A program made the position numbers and the translations under genes. Below are positions 29,039 through 37,667 of a DNA stretch of 61,586 bases, piece by piece. The notes beneath the pieces were generated by a model. That model saw nothing but the letters and a program-made list of their open reading frames with translations, made no database searches and was not told the origin of the DNA. Origin of the DNA: an uncultured Saprospiraceae bacterium (GTDB lineage: Bacteria > Bacteroidota > Bacteroidia > Chitinophagales > Saprospiraceae); NCBI GenBank assembly GCA_937928405.1, contig CALFWZ010000009.1:1-61586 (forward strand), in the 5' to 3' direction. Position 1 is the stretch's first letter, and each line of letters begins with the position of its first letter.

Positions 29039-29070
29039 AAGAAATGTTTTAGTTAAATAAAGTCGTGGAT

Positions 29071-31701
29071 TTAGTTGCAGTTGTTATCGTCTCGACAAGG
29101 GACGTACATCCAGAATTCCTTTAAGTTAGTACCACTACCAATAGTAGTTTTTCCAAAACCTACGTAGCCTTTATTCTTTAGGGAAAAACTGACGCTTCGG
29201 GTAAGAGGGGGAATACCACAGTTTCGATTTTTAAATTTTTCAGAAGAAACATTTGGATTGAATTCCCATAAATCAGGTGCGACTATATCGCCTGTATTGG
29301 TTTCTCCTGCACCTACATAGCCTTTGTTATTGATGACAAAACTATAGGGGAAGTTTCTGGTGGCAAAGCTTGTACTGGAATTTTCAGGACTCCATGAAGT
29401 GCTATTGAATTCAAATATATAAGGATCTGTAGGGGACGCTTGCCCTAAAGCTTCGCTATTTCCTCCGACCATAAAAATATCACTGCTTGTGTTTGTATTA
29501 ATTTGCCATATTCTAGCTCCTAACCTTTGATTGGTTTCTAATAATAAAGGTGGATTCCATTGAGCTGAATTATAATTATATAAAGAAGAATCTACCCCTA
29601 ATGTGAAGTGTACTTCACCACCATCAACAATGCCATTGCAAGGCGGAACATCATACCACTCACTATAAACAACTTCAAAGGGAGCCGTTGGAATTAAAGT
29701 TGGGTCCCAATCTCCTCCATCGAAAATGAATTTGGTGTCATCATTGGTATCACTTTTCCAATCCCATTCACCAGAATCAAATACTAGATCACCATTTCCG
29801 CCATCCGCCATACCCCAATTCCACTCACCTGAATTAAATATTAAATCACCATTTCCGCCATTTGTCATACTCCAATTCCACTCACCTGAATCAAATACTA
29901 GATCATCATTTCCGCCATTCGCCATACTCCAATTCCACTCACCTGAATTAAATAATATTCCGTCATTATTATTATAAAAGTTATCAAAATTCATATTAGT
30001 TACTTGTTGATTGCCAACCATATCATCTATACCAAATACTCCATCACCATTATCAATCCATTCCCCTGTATCAAATATTCCATCACCATTATCAACCCAT
30101 TCCCCTGTATCAAATACTCCATCACCGTCATCAATCCATTCATCTGTATCAAATACTCCATCACCGTTATCCACCCATTCCCCTGTATCAAATATTTTAT
30201 CATTATTACCCATCCAGTTCCATTCTCCAGAGTTGAATTCTCCGACGTCACCATCATCTACCCACTCCCCAAATTCAGGATCATCTGCTATATCATAGCA
30301 CACATTACCTGAATCCATCATTCCATTCGCACCATCTTCATTAAATCCATCTATCCATTCTCCCTCATCAATTATTCCATTTCCATTTTTATCCCCCTTA
30401 TATTTTTTAGATATTCCACCACCTATATATGGCTTTCCCGAATAAAAACCATACCCGGCAAACCTATCTGTAATAGGATTGTTACCTTGCGGTTGTAACA
30501 CAAATTCATTCGAGTTATTTTCTAGTTTATATAGGTCGTTGTAGAACGTTATCCCATCCACTAATTGAGTTGATGTCGGATCATCACAGAATTGATAATA
30601 ATCATCGCAGTTTCTACACCCACTCCCTATATATACATCATTCGTAACTTCATCAACAAAACTGACGGCAAACATGCGTCCTTCGGCACCAAGAGGAAAA
30701 TTAATATCTGCCTCAACCCATTTATTAAGTATAGCATCATACTGGTAGAATTTAGTAGGATATTGACCATTGTTATTTCCTAAACCTATATAGGCTTCCC
30801 CATTCCGAACAAAACTGACTCCTCCGATTAGACCTGAAATATCTCCAAATACATCTTCAAAAGTATTATCAACTATTGCCTTATGATTATTTTCATCAAA
30901 GAAATATTCAAGATCACTCAATGAAGTTTTATCAGACACTTTTGCCCAAAAATTTCCTTTTGACTTCAACTTGTAAGGAAATGGTGGCATGGTAAAAGTC
31001 GTATCAACATCACTTCTTAGCTTTACAAAGGCTTCTACTTTATAGATATCTTTAGTAAAATCTGCCAAACGCAGAACAGAAGTAAAAATCCCTTCAGTAG
31101 AAATTTGTTCTTCGTCCGTATCCGTATAACTGGTAATTCTAACAACAGTATTTCCATTGTCTTGAAATGTCCAGCGATGGCCAAAAGTCTCAATATCATC
31201 AGGGTTTATCTCGTTAAAATCTTTAATAATACCATTAGCTGAAAGTGTTACATCTTGCTCTATCTCTACGATATTATTGGTGTCTAAAACAACCTCTATT
31301 GAAGTTGTCGGAAATGAAAGCCCTTCAAAAACAAACCATTCTCCTTCATCTTTCTCTCTTTCTGCTGTTAAAACTTTAATAGTATATTCATAATCGGTCT
31401 TAGCAGATAAATTTTCCAGAATGACAAAATTTTGATCCGAAGAAATATCTTTTGTCATTATCTCCGACGATCCTTGCTCATTATAGCATATCTTCATCTC
31501 AACAACAGGATCATTATCAACTAAGTCTCCGCCCAGATTAAACGTTATCGTTGCTTTAGTTTTGGATACGGGATCAGCATTGATATTGGTAACCTCCGGA
31601 AAGCTAACCCGAGGCAAGTTTTTGTCTTTTTTACAAGTGACAAAAAACATACAAACGACCATAAAAAATAGGAGTGTAAGCGTGTGTTTTAGATATCTCA
31701 T
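29071..31701 (-). CDS. Lipoprotein with Kelch-like repeats and Asp-rich GEW tandem repeats
   Basis: An 876-residue protein with a lipoprotein signal (hydrophobic stretch, then TC at about residue 23, KKDKN). A fibronectin-like domain lies at about 35-130, and Kelch/galactose-oxidase-like repeats are on both sides (YIGLGNNNG, YIGGGISKK, GYVGAGETN, GYVGFGKT). Between them two families of tandem repeats (13 and 19 residues) of the form DNGDG-FDTGEW and SGEWNW-M-NGGN resemble calcium-binding loops. First gene of the CHAT operon; predicted outer-membrane sensor or ligand-binding protein. Confidence 0.8.
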   Translation of the reverse strand: MRYLKHTLTLLFFMVVCMFFVTCKKDKNLPRVSFPEVTNINADPVSKTKATITFNLGGDLVDNDPVVEMKICYNEQGSSEIMTKDISSDQNFVILENLSAKTDYEYTIKVLTAEREKDEGEWFVFEGLSFPTTSIEVVLDTNNIVEIEQDVTLSANGIIKDFNEINPDDIETFGHRWTFQDNGNTVVRITSYTDTDEEQISTEGIFTSVLRLADFTKDIYKVEAFVKLRSDVDTTFTMPPFPYKLKSKGNFWAKVSDKTSLSDLEYFFDENNHKAIVDNTFEDVFGDISGLIGGVSFVRNGEAYIGLGNNNGQYPTKFYQYDAILNKWVEADINFPLGAEGRMFAVSFVDEVTNDVYIGSGCRNCDDYYQFCDDPTSTQLVDGITFYNDLYKLENNSNEFVLQPQGNNPITDRFAGYGFYSGKPYIGGGISKKYKGDKNGNGIIDEGEWIDGFNEDGANGMMDSGNVCYDIADDPEFGEWVDDGDVGEFNSGEWNWMGNNDKIFDTGEWVDNGDGVFDTDEWIDDGDGVFDTGEWVDNGDGIFDTGEWIDNGDGVFGIDDMVGNQQVTNMNFDNFYNNNDGILFNSGEWNWSMANGGNDDLVFDSGEWNWSMTNGGNGDLIFNSGEWNWGMADGGNGDLVFDSGEWDWKSDTNDDTKFIFDGGDWDPTLIPTAPFEVVYSEWYDVPPCNGIVDGGEVHFTLGVDSSLYNYNSAQWNPPLLLETNQRLGARIWQINTNTSSDIFMVGGNSEALGQASPTDPYIFEFNSTSWSPENSSTSFATRNFPYSFVINNKGYVGAGETNTGDIVAPDLWEFNPNVSSEKFKNRNCGIPPLTRSVSFSLKNKGYVGFGKTTIGSGTNLKEFWMYVPCRDDNNCN
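29768..29960 (-). repeat. 57-bp in-frame tandem repeat
   Basis: Units begin at 29768, 29825, 29882 and 29939, each 57 bp, encoding 19-residue SGEWNW-type units inside the lipoprotein gene. They differ by a few bases and keep the frame. Confidence 0.9.
30043..30198 (-). repeat. 39-bp in-frame tandem repeat
   Basis: Four units start at 30043, 30082, 30121 and 30160, each exactly 39 bp, encoding 13-residue DNGDGVFDTGEWV-type units. They are more alike at DNA level than codon choice requires, which points to recent slippage or unequal crossing over. Confidence 0.92.
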
Positions 31702-31936
31702 GTTATGATTTTCGGTTAGTAAAAAATCAGATTACAATAAGAGTATATCACATGAGTAAATTTCGTTACCGAATTTTAAAGAAAAATGTTATTTTTTTTT
31801 GAAACAATGGTCTATTGTAAAATAAAATGGGTCATTGATCGACCTCATTAGTTGGACATAAGCCAAATTAGATGTGAATTTCTATTTTTTGTTGAGATGG
31901 GAGTTGTGTACATCTGAATGATAAATTTAAAAACGC

Positions 31937-32500
31937 TTAAAACCGATACGTCAAACTCACCCCCCACAGTAAAATCAAACCCTGCCCTACTGCTTCCCCA
32001 TCCGTAATAATATTGATTTCTGCCCCAAAAGCAGCGGTAGGCGTAATTGCAAAATGATCCCTCACCGCCCATCGATACCCACCGATAATCGTCGGTTGTA
32101 AAACTACGACATTGGTAACACCTTTTATGATGGGTTCAAGTTCATCAACCGATGGATCGGTCCAATCAATTTCATTAAACCATAGATCTGTCCGTAGACC
32201 CGCAAACCATTTTTCATTAGTTGGATTAAAATAATATCGATAACTAAGCGAGCCACCAAAACCGCCACCTACTTCGGTATTATGCACCCCAAAATCTTTA
32301 TGGTCTAAACCATTATAACCGATTCTAAGATCCAAGGCATGGTGATTGGTTAAGGCTAGTTCGCCTCTGATGCCAGCTAAATATCCGGTTGGGTATTGTT
32401 GTACTTCAAGTCCTAATTCAAGATATTTTCCTGACTTTTCTTGCCCAATGGCGGTATGCACTAAAGCAAGGAAGATAAAGAGTAGGTATATTTTTTTCAT
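31937..32500 (-). CDS. Small outer-membrane beta-barrel protein
   Basis: A 187-residue protein with a signal peptide (1-19, ending AIGQ). It has alternating hydrophobic beta strands (YLELGLEVQQYPTGYL, LALTNHHALDLRIGYNG, SLSYRYYF) and the terminal signature LTYRF, an outer-membrane assembly signal. It is an OmpA/OmpW-sized 8-strand barrel. Function not known. It is monocistronic. Confidence 0.75.
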   Translation of the reverse strand: MKKIYLLFIFLALVHTAIGQEKSGKYLELGLEVQQYPTGYLAGIRGELALTNHHALDLRIGYNGLDHKDFGVHNTEVGGGFGGSLSYRYYFNPTNEKWFAGLRTDLWFNEIDWTDPSVDELEPIIKGVTNVVVLQPTIIGGYRWAVRDHFAITPTAAFGAEINIITDGEAVGQGLILLWGVSLTYRF

Positions 32501-32827
32501 AAAATCTTCTGAGTAGAGGACAAAAGTCCTGAAAAATCATTTTAGGGGTACAAAGGCATAAAGAAAAGAAGATTTTTTCTGCGAAAAAATCCTTAGTGGC
32601 TTAGTGGCATTTTTAATTTTATCCTGTACTTATTAAAATCCTTAAAGTTAAGCTTTATTGAGATTATGCAACTATAAAAATTTCAAGTTCAGGTCAAATG
32701 TAACCTCCCCGACGGCACTGCCAAGTACATCGTCTTAGAATTGACTACCTTTGGAGTTCAAATACCTTATTATGAATTTAATGGTCCGTCCAGCGCTTGT
32801 ACTTTCCACTATCCAGGATCACAAAAA
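32501..32827. other. Divergent intergenic region with hairpin and tandem 8-bp repeat
   Basis: This 327-nt gap has a perfect 9-bp hairpin at 32571-32591 (GATTTTTTC, loop TGC, mirror arm). A tandem octamer TTAGTGGC x2 follows at 32593-32608. A related pattern (CCTTAGTGCCATAGTG) occurs at 55429-55444, so this may be a dispersed intergenic element. No small gene is convincing. Confidence 0.5.
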
Positions 32828-33916
32828 ATGGGCATCGTGAAGCAATTCTGGCAACGTTTTCAGCAATCTTCTTTTTATGTAAAGTGGACGAATTGGGAAT
32901 ACTATCCAGTTTATATCGCCAATATTCCTACGGTTTTCTTTTGGTTGTATTTTGGTATTCGATCTCGTTCGCTGTTTTATTTTAGCGCGGTGAATCCGGT
33001 CATTGAAACTGGTGGCGTCATGGGAGAATCAAAAATAAATATTTTTAATCGCCTTCCGGCCGAGACGATTCCAACAACTATTTTAATTCCAAAAGCAGAA
33101 AAGAATATTGATACTATTTTAGAAAAAATAAATAAGGCCAACATTGTTTTTCCCTTGATTGCCAAACCGGATGTTGGAGAACGAGGATTCCTTGTTGAAA
33201 AAATAGCAAATAGTGCAGCCTTAGCAGGCTATCTAAAAAAAATATCCGTTGATTTTATCATTCAGGATTTCATCAATTATCCTTTGGAAGTAAGTATTCT
33301 CTACCATCGCTTTCCAGATGCGACGGAAGGAAAGATTACTTCGATTTGTATAAAAAAAACACTGAGCGTAACCGGCGATGGTGTTTCTACGATAGAAAAA
33401 TTAATGGAGGAATATCCGAGAGCTCGTTTTCAATTAGAACGATTCCGAAAGGATTACTCGGATTTATTGATAAAGGTTCCAACCTTAGGAGCGCAGGTTG
33501 AATTGGAGCCGATCGGTAATCACTGCCGAGGAACTACTTTTCTAAATGGCAATAAATATATTGACAAAACACTCGAAAAAGTCTTTGATAAAATTGCCCT
33601 AAAAATGGAAGGTATTCATTATGGCCGATTCGATATAAAATGCGAAAGTATAGCATTATTGAAACAAGGAAAACAGTTTAAAGTATTAGAATTTAATGGT
33701 ATCGCTAGTGAACCGGCACATATTTACGATCCTGAATATGGGACTTTACAAGCATATCGAGATATATTTAGTCATTGGAAAATAATTTACAATCTAAGTA
33801 AAATCCAACAAAAAAAAGGAGTTGCCGCCATGTCATGGAAAGAAGCTTTTCAAAGCGTCCGCTCCTATCTTGCGTATATGAAGGGAGCAAAAAAAAACGG
33901 ACTACAAGGGAATTGA
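32828..33916 (+). CDS. ATP-grasp ligase-like protein
   Basis: A 362-residue protein from the ATG at 32828 (a TTG at 32741 would add 29 residues). It shows ATP-grasp features: the lysine strand PLIAKPDVGERG near residue 112, a glutamate-bearing IIQDFI near 143, and the terminal metal-binding FKVLEFNGIASEP near 287, as in D-Ala-D-Ala ligase-like enzymes. An N-terminal hydrophobic stretch (IPTVFFWLYFGI) may peripherally anchor it. It would ligate a carboxylate to an amine or thiol; substrate is unknown. The LysE-type exporter follows on the same strand and could export its product. Confidence 0.75.
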   Translation: MGIVKQFWQRFQQSSFYVKWTNWEYYPVYIANIPTVFFWLYFGIRSRSLFYFSAVNPVIETGGVMGESKINIFNRLPAETIPTTILIPKAEKNIDTILEKINKANIVFPLIAKPDVGERGFLVEKIANSAALAGYLKKISVDFIIQDFINYPLEVSILYHRFPDATEGKITSICIKKTLSVTGDGVSTIEKLMEEYPRARFQLERFRKDYSDLLIKVPTLGAQVELEPIGNHCRGTTFLNGNKYIDKTLEKVFDKIALKMEGIHYGRFDIKCESIALLKQGKQFKVLEFNGIASEPAHIYDPEYGTLQAYRDIFSHWKIIYNLSKIQQKKGVAAMSWKEAFQSVRSYLAYMKGAKKNGLQGN

Positions 33917-33999
33917 ATATCCAACAAGGATAATTGAATTATACGACGTTAAAGATTGAGAGAAAATTCAATATCAGATCGTCCACAAAAAACTACTTC

Positions 34000-34611
34000 A
34001 TGCATCTTATTTTTTATTTTTTGGTGGCTTTAATTTTGAGTTTTTTAGGATCACTCCCTATTGGCCTAATTACTTTGACGATTACGCAAAAAACCATTGA
34101 AAAAGGAATGCGAGCTGGCTTGCTAATTGCGCTGGGTGCTTCCGTGATGGAATTTGGATATACCTATCTCGCCTTGATGAGTCTTGAACTCTTTACCGAA
34201 AATTTAGCATTTGAATCTTCTATTAAAATAGTGGCCATCACCGTCTTTATGATATTGGCCATTTATTATTATTTTAAAAAACCTAGTTCCAATTTACAAC
34301 CAAGCTCCACCTATGATTATTTTGATTTTTTCAGAGGCGTAGTCGTTGGGTTGATGAATGTGTTGATTCTTCCTTTTTGGATTTTTCTAGGCATTTGGCT
34401 GGTATCAAATGGTATGGATTTTAATAGTCAACCTTATCTGCTTATCTTTTCTTTTGGAGCTACGATTGGCGCTTTCCTGGCTTTCTTAGGATATATCTGG
34501 GGTAGCAAATTGATCGAAAAAAAGGTGGTAACACTTAACCAGTATACGAACAAAATCGTCAGTGTTTTATTTTTTGGTTTAGGAATTTTTCAATTGATTC
34601 AGCTTTGGTAG
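34000..34611 (+). CDS. LysE-family membrane transporter
   Basis: A 203-residue membrane protein from the ATG at 34000; a TTG at 33934 would add a hydrophilic 22-residue extension. It has six hydrophobic segments, with the family pattern FLGSLPIGLITLTITQKTI in helix one and a second-half helix with LPFWIFLGIWL. LysE exporters move amino acids or other small metabolites out of the cell. It lies 83 nt behind the ATP-grasp gene, probably cotranscribed. Confidence 0.8.
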   Translation: MHLIFYFLVALILSFLGSLPIGLITLTITQKTIEKGMRAGLLIALGASVMEFGYTYLALMSLELFTENLAFESSIKIVAITVFMILAIYYYFKKPSSNLQPSSTYDYFDFFRGVVVGLMNVLILPFWIFLGIWLVSNGMDFNSQPYLLIFSFGATIGAFLAFLGYIWGSKLIEKKVVTLNQYTNKIVSVLFFGLGIFQLIQLW

Positions 34612-34621
34612 GGGAAGTTTG

Positions 34622-34879
34622 AGGGTGTTCAATCAGGGAAGCGAAAGTTGCAGATTTCCTGCTCTTAAAATCATTTGCGATCTCAAGAGCAAGAGCAACT
34701 TCAAAGGCAACTTCAATTATTTTCTCTTTTAGAAAAAAAGGACTTAATCGATTAAATAGCACGCAGTTACATGTTTATGCTTTCCTAGTTTGAGATTGCG
34801 GTTGTAGTTGATGTTGATATTTTTGAAGTAACTACGCAAGAAATTTTTATTTACTTTTCTAAGGTAGATTGAACACCCT
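34622..34879. mobile_element. MITE-like element with 13-bp terminal inverted repeats
   Basis: A 258-bp non-coding segment is bounded by perfect 13-bp inverted repeats, AGGGTGTTCAATC at 34622-34634 and GATTGAACACCCT at 34867-34879. Imperfect inverted similarity continues inside (TTGCGATCTCAA against TTGAGATTGCGG). It fills the gap between two convergent genes. No transposase is present and no clear target-site duplication was seen. A large RNA hairpin or terminator is the alternative. Confidence 0.5.
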
Positions 34880-34896
34880 AGCCAGCAGCCGAAAGC

Positions 34897-35784
34897 CTAT
34901 TCATTCTCAACCTTCCTTAAAATCTTCAAGATCTCCTTTTTTATCAAATCGACTTCACTCCAAAGAATAAAATGGTCTCCTCCTTTAATCATGGTTGTCG
35001 CTACCGTAGGATTGGTTGGCATCATGGCTTTCGCAAAATAGGCATTCTCTTTTGGCACTAGAAAATCATCTTCACCTTGCACAATGGTCACTGGAATTTC
35101 AATGTTTTTCCAACCAGGCAGCATCTTTTCTAGTTCTTGCTTTAAAGGGATAATCTCTTGATTGCAAACGCGTAACCCACTAGGCGTAAACCAACGAATC
35201 AACGGAAAATTTAAGGCTTTTCGCCAGATAATAGAAGGTTCTAAATCTGGACTAATCGAAGGAGCCACCATGACCATTCCGTCTACTAAATCTGGAAAAT
35301 CCATTGCTAATTTTGCAATCACCGGTCCACCCATCGAGTGTCCAACCAATATCTTTTTTTGAGTTGGATAATCTTTTAAAACCTCCCCAATCAGCGCGGC
35401 TTGAAGGTCAAGACTGGATGCTGCTATACCAAAATCAGAATATCCAAAACCAGAACGATCCACCGCAATCAGGTTCATTTGAGCATTTAAAGTAGGGTCT
35501 TGTAGATAAGTTTCGTAGGCATTTAAGGCTCCGGGAGAACCGTGCACCATCAACAAAATTGGTAAATCTTTTTGATTGATTCTTTTGATAAAATGCAGGG
35601 TTTTATCCTTTAATTTTCTAGTATCATAGCGAGCGAGTGTAGTATTTTGCGCATTCATCCGCTCTAGCAAATCTTGCCGATCATAACGGATTTTTGCCCA
35701 TTCCATTTTTGTCATAAAAAACAAAACAACTAGGAAGATCAACCCCAAGATTCGTTTCTTTTTATACCAGCTTCGTTGGATCAT
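34897..35784 (-). CDS. Alpha/beta hydrolase, membrane-anchored
   Basis: A 295-residue protein with an N-terminal hydrophobic anchor (about 11-25). The alpha/beta hydrolase fold is visible as LLMVHGSPGA (oxyanion), the nucleophile elbow GHS150MGG, an acid-loop QGEDDFLVP and the catalytic His in GGDHF. It lies 2 nt behind the PlsC-like gene, third in a tight operon with two acyltransferases. It may act as a lipase or esterase on the lipids those enzymes make. The reaction is not decidable from sequence. Confidence 0.85.
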   Translation of the reverse strand: MIQRSWYKKKRILGLIFLVVLFFMTKMEWAKIRYDRQDLLERMNAQNTTLARYDTRKLKDKTLHFIKRINQKDLPILLMVHGSPGALNAYETYLQDPTLNAQMNLIAVDRSGFGYSDFGIAASSLDLQAALIGEVLKDYPTQKKILVGHSMGGPVIAKLAMDFPDLVDGMVMVAPSISPDLEPSIIWRKALNFPLIRWFTPSGLRVCNQEIIPLKQELEKMLPGWKNIEIPVTIVQGEDDFLVPKENAYFAKAMMPTNPTVATTMIKGGDHFILWSEVDLIKKEILKILRKVENE

Positions 35785-35786
35785 TA

Positions 35787-36539
35787 TTATTGGTTAGGGG
35801 AATAGGAATGATGCCAGTCTTTTCGAATACGTAACAATTCTTTATCAATCCATTGTTTTGATAATTCCATTAATTCTTCGCCTGAATTTGATTTCAAAGG
35901 AGGTCCGTAGCTCAACCGCATCAACGTTTTTTTCTTACCAAAACATTCAAAAAAATGGCGAAGGAACGTATCATCTCCAATCCAGGCATCTTCGTCTTTT
36001 TGGTATTCTTGTACGACGGGATAAATCGTAAATCCTTCTTGCGCAGCATCTTTAAAAAGAGCAGGTTTAAAATCAATGGTTTGTGCATTGATATGGGTTG
36101 TACCTTCGGGATAATTAATTACGAAATAGCCATTTTGTAACGTTTGGATGATATCTTTTCGGGCTTTCTCTCGACCTTCTTTTGTGTTTCGATCCACAAA
36201 AATAGACCCTGAAACTTTTGCGCCATAGCCGATAATGGGCCAAGTCTCGATTTCTGCTTTTCCTACGGGCAAGGCCAAGAGAAATTGCATGACGACAATG
36301 GGATCAAAATAAGATCTATGATTACATACTAGCAAGCCTGGTTCCGTTGGCAGGGCTCCGTAAATCTCTAACGCTATGCCAAGACTTTTGTTAATCAACC
36401 AAAACCATTGTCTACGAATTCGCAACGCCCGATCCAAATCATTTCCGACAAAAGCGGCTTTTACGAGATATCTGGAAATATAAAATATCGATCCGATGGC
36501 AAAAAAACTAATCCTCAAAAAGGCCCTGATAAAATTCAT
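35787..36539 (-). CDS. 1-acyl-glycerol-3-phosphate acyltransferase-like (PlsC family)
   Basis: A 250-residue acyltransferase with an N-terminal hydrophobic segment. The HX4D catalytic motif is clear (NH74RSYFD79). The NYPEGTT block matches the glycerol-phosphate-binding region of PlsC. It transfers acyl groups to a hydroxyl. Its pairing with an OlsB-like N-acyltransferase, 3 nt upstream, matches the two-gene OlsB/OlsA or GlsB/GlsA arrangement that builds ornithine or glycine lipids, so the acceptor may be a lyso-aminolipid rather than lysophosphatidic acid. Confidence 0.85.
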   Translation of the reverse strand: MNFIRAFLRISFFAIGSIFYISRYLVKAAFVGNDLDRALRIRRQWFWLINKSLGIALEIYGALPTEPGLLVCNHRSYFDPIVVMQFLLALPVGKAEIETWPIIGYGAKVSGSIFVDRNTKEGREKARKDIIQTLQNGYFVINYPEGTTHINAQTIDFKPALFKDAAQEGFTIYPVVQEYQKDEDAWIGDDTFLRHFFECFGKKKTLMRLSYGPPLKSNSGEELMELSKQWIDKELLRIRKDWHHSYSPNQ

Positions 36540-36542
36540 TGA

Positions 36543-37463
36543 CTATTTTTCATTTAATAATTCGAGGATAGCATCTGGTAAATTTTTTAGATCTAAGATC
36601 ATCAATCCATCCAAGGCATTTGAAAAATTTGGATCAATATTAAAGCTGATAAATTTTGCGTTAAGCTTGGTATACTGCTTCAACAAAACTGGCACTTTAA
36701 TATGATCTGGCTCAATGGTTTTAAGAAAAGATTCCAAATCGGTCAATGCGTCCCCTTCTATTCCTTTGATCATTTCATCTAAGCTGACTTCTTCGACGGT
36801 AGGCTGAAAAGGCGTTCTTGGTTTGAAATAACGAGCAAGGTCATTATCAAAAAAATAACACTTAACGAAAGCAATGATTAAGCTCTTTGAAAAACCAGAA
36901 TAATATTTACTAATACTAACGGGTCCGATTAAATATCGATATTGATTATTTCGGACCAAAACTTTCAAAATACCTTGCCACAACAAAAAGAAAGGTAAAT
37001 ATCCTTTCTGATATTCGGGGACAATATAAGACCTACCCAGTTCAATGGATTGTTTTAGAATGGGAATCGCTTTTGCATCGATTTTAAATAAGCTATTAAT
37101 ATAAAAACGCTCTAAGTCTTCTGCTTCCTGAATGGACTCACCGAACCCCATTCGATAACCGCCTACAATTTCTTTTTGCGTTCTATCCCAAATAAAAAGA
37201 TTAAAATACGCCTTATCATACGCATCAATATCCAACGATTTTCCCGTTCCTTCTCCTACAGATCGAAAAGTCAATTCTCGCAATCTTCCAATCTCCCTCA
37301 ACAAATTAGGAATATCACCTGCTTTCGCCAGATAGACATCAAAATCGCCTCTTGAGATCAACTGTGCATCGGCAGAAAGGTTGGCAATCTCTACACATAG
37401 ATCATCTACCGATCCCCGTGGGACGATCGCTTCCATTGGCGTATATGATTGGAGGTTTAGCAT
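36543..37463 (-). CDS. OlsB/GlsB-like N-acyltransferase (GNAT superfamily)
   Basis: A 306-residue protein. The core (about 40-190) fits the OlsB/hemolysin-like acetyltransferase family, with REIGRLRELTFRSVGEG, D-YDKAYFNLFIWDR, EIVGGYRMGFG and ELGRSYIVPEYQKG. It would use acyl-ACP to N-acylate an amino acid, the first step of ornithine or glycine lipid synthesis. First gene of the three-gene operon with PlsC-like and hydrolase genes. The amino-acid substrate cannot be read from sequence. Confidence 0.75.
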   Translation of the reverse strand: MLNLQSYTPMEAIVPRGSVDDLCVEIANLSADAQLISRGDFDVYLAKAGDIPNLLREIGRLRELTFRSVGEGTGKSLDIDAYDKAYFNLFIWDRTQKEIVGGYRMGFGESIQEAEDLERFYINSLFKIDAKAIPILKQSIELGRSYIVPEYQKGYLPFFLLWQGILKVLVRNNQYRYLIGPVSISKYYSGFSKSLIIAFVKCYFFDNDLARYFKPRTPFQPTVEEVSLDEMIKGIEGDALTDLESFLKTIEPDHIKVPVLLKQYTKLNAKFISFNIDPNFSNALDGLMILDLKNLPDAILELLNEK

Positions 37464-37667
37464 AGTTGACTAATATACTAACCGCTAATATAAATAAAAA
37501 CTGTAGAACCAAGCTGATAAACCCTCCCAGAATATGCGCTTATTAATATCCACCCTCTCCTTCCCGACAATCAAGCACCTTTTCTACCCTTCTTGAAAAC
37601 TTTACCTAACTGATTCATGTTAAACAGCCTAAATTCGATGGACATTTTTTAACCATTATTAATTAAG

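Noticed and set aside
29768..30198. Repeats with regular spacing that could be taken for a CRISPR array
   Set aside because: Units are contiguous and in frame with the lipoprotein gene, with no unique spacers, so this is coding tandem repetition.
30004..30312. Open frames on the plus strand across the tandem repeats
   Set aside because: They are Pro/Ser- or Ile/Thr-rich shadows of the repeated coding strand, with no start context, domain or operon partner.
31848..32072. A 74-codon minus-strand ORF overlapping the start of the small beta-barrel gene region
   Set aside because: Out of frame with the barrel gene over most of its length; a shadow without family pattern.
34559..34762. A 67-codon minus-strand ORF overlapping the LysE gene end and the MITE-like element
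   Set aside because: Half of it is antisense to a real gene and the rest lies within the inverted-repeat element; no family pattern is visible.
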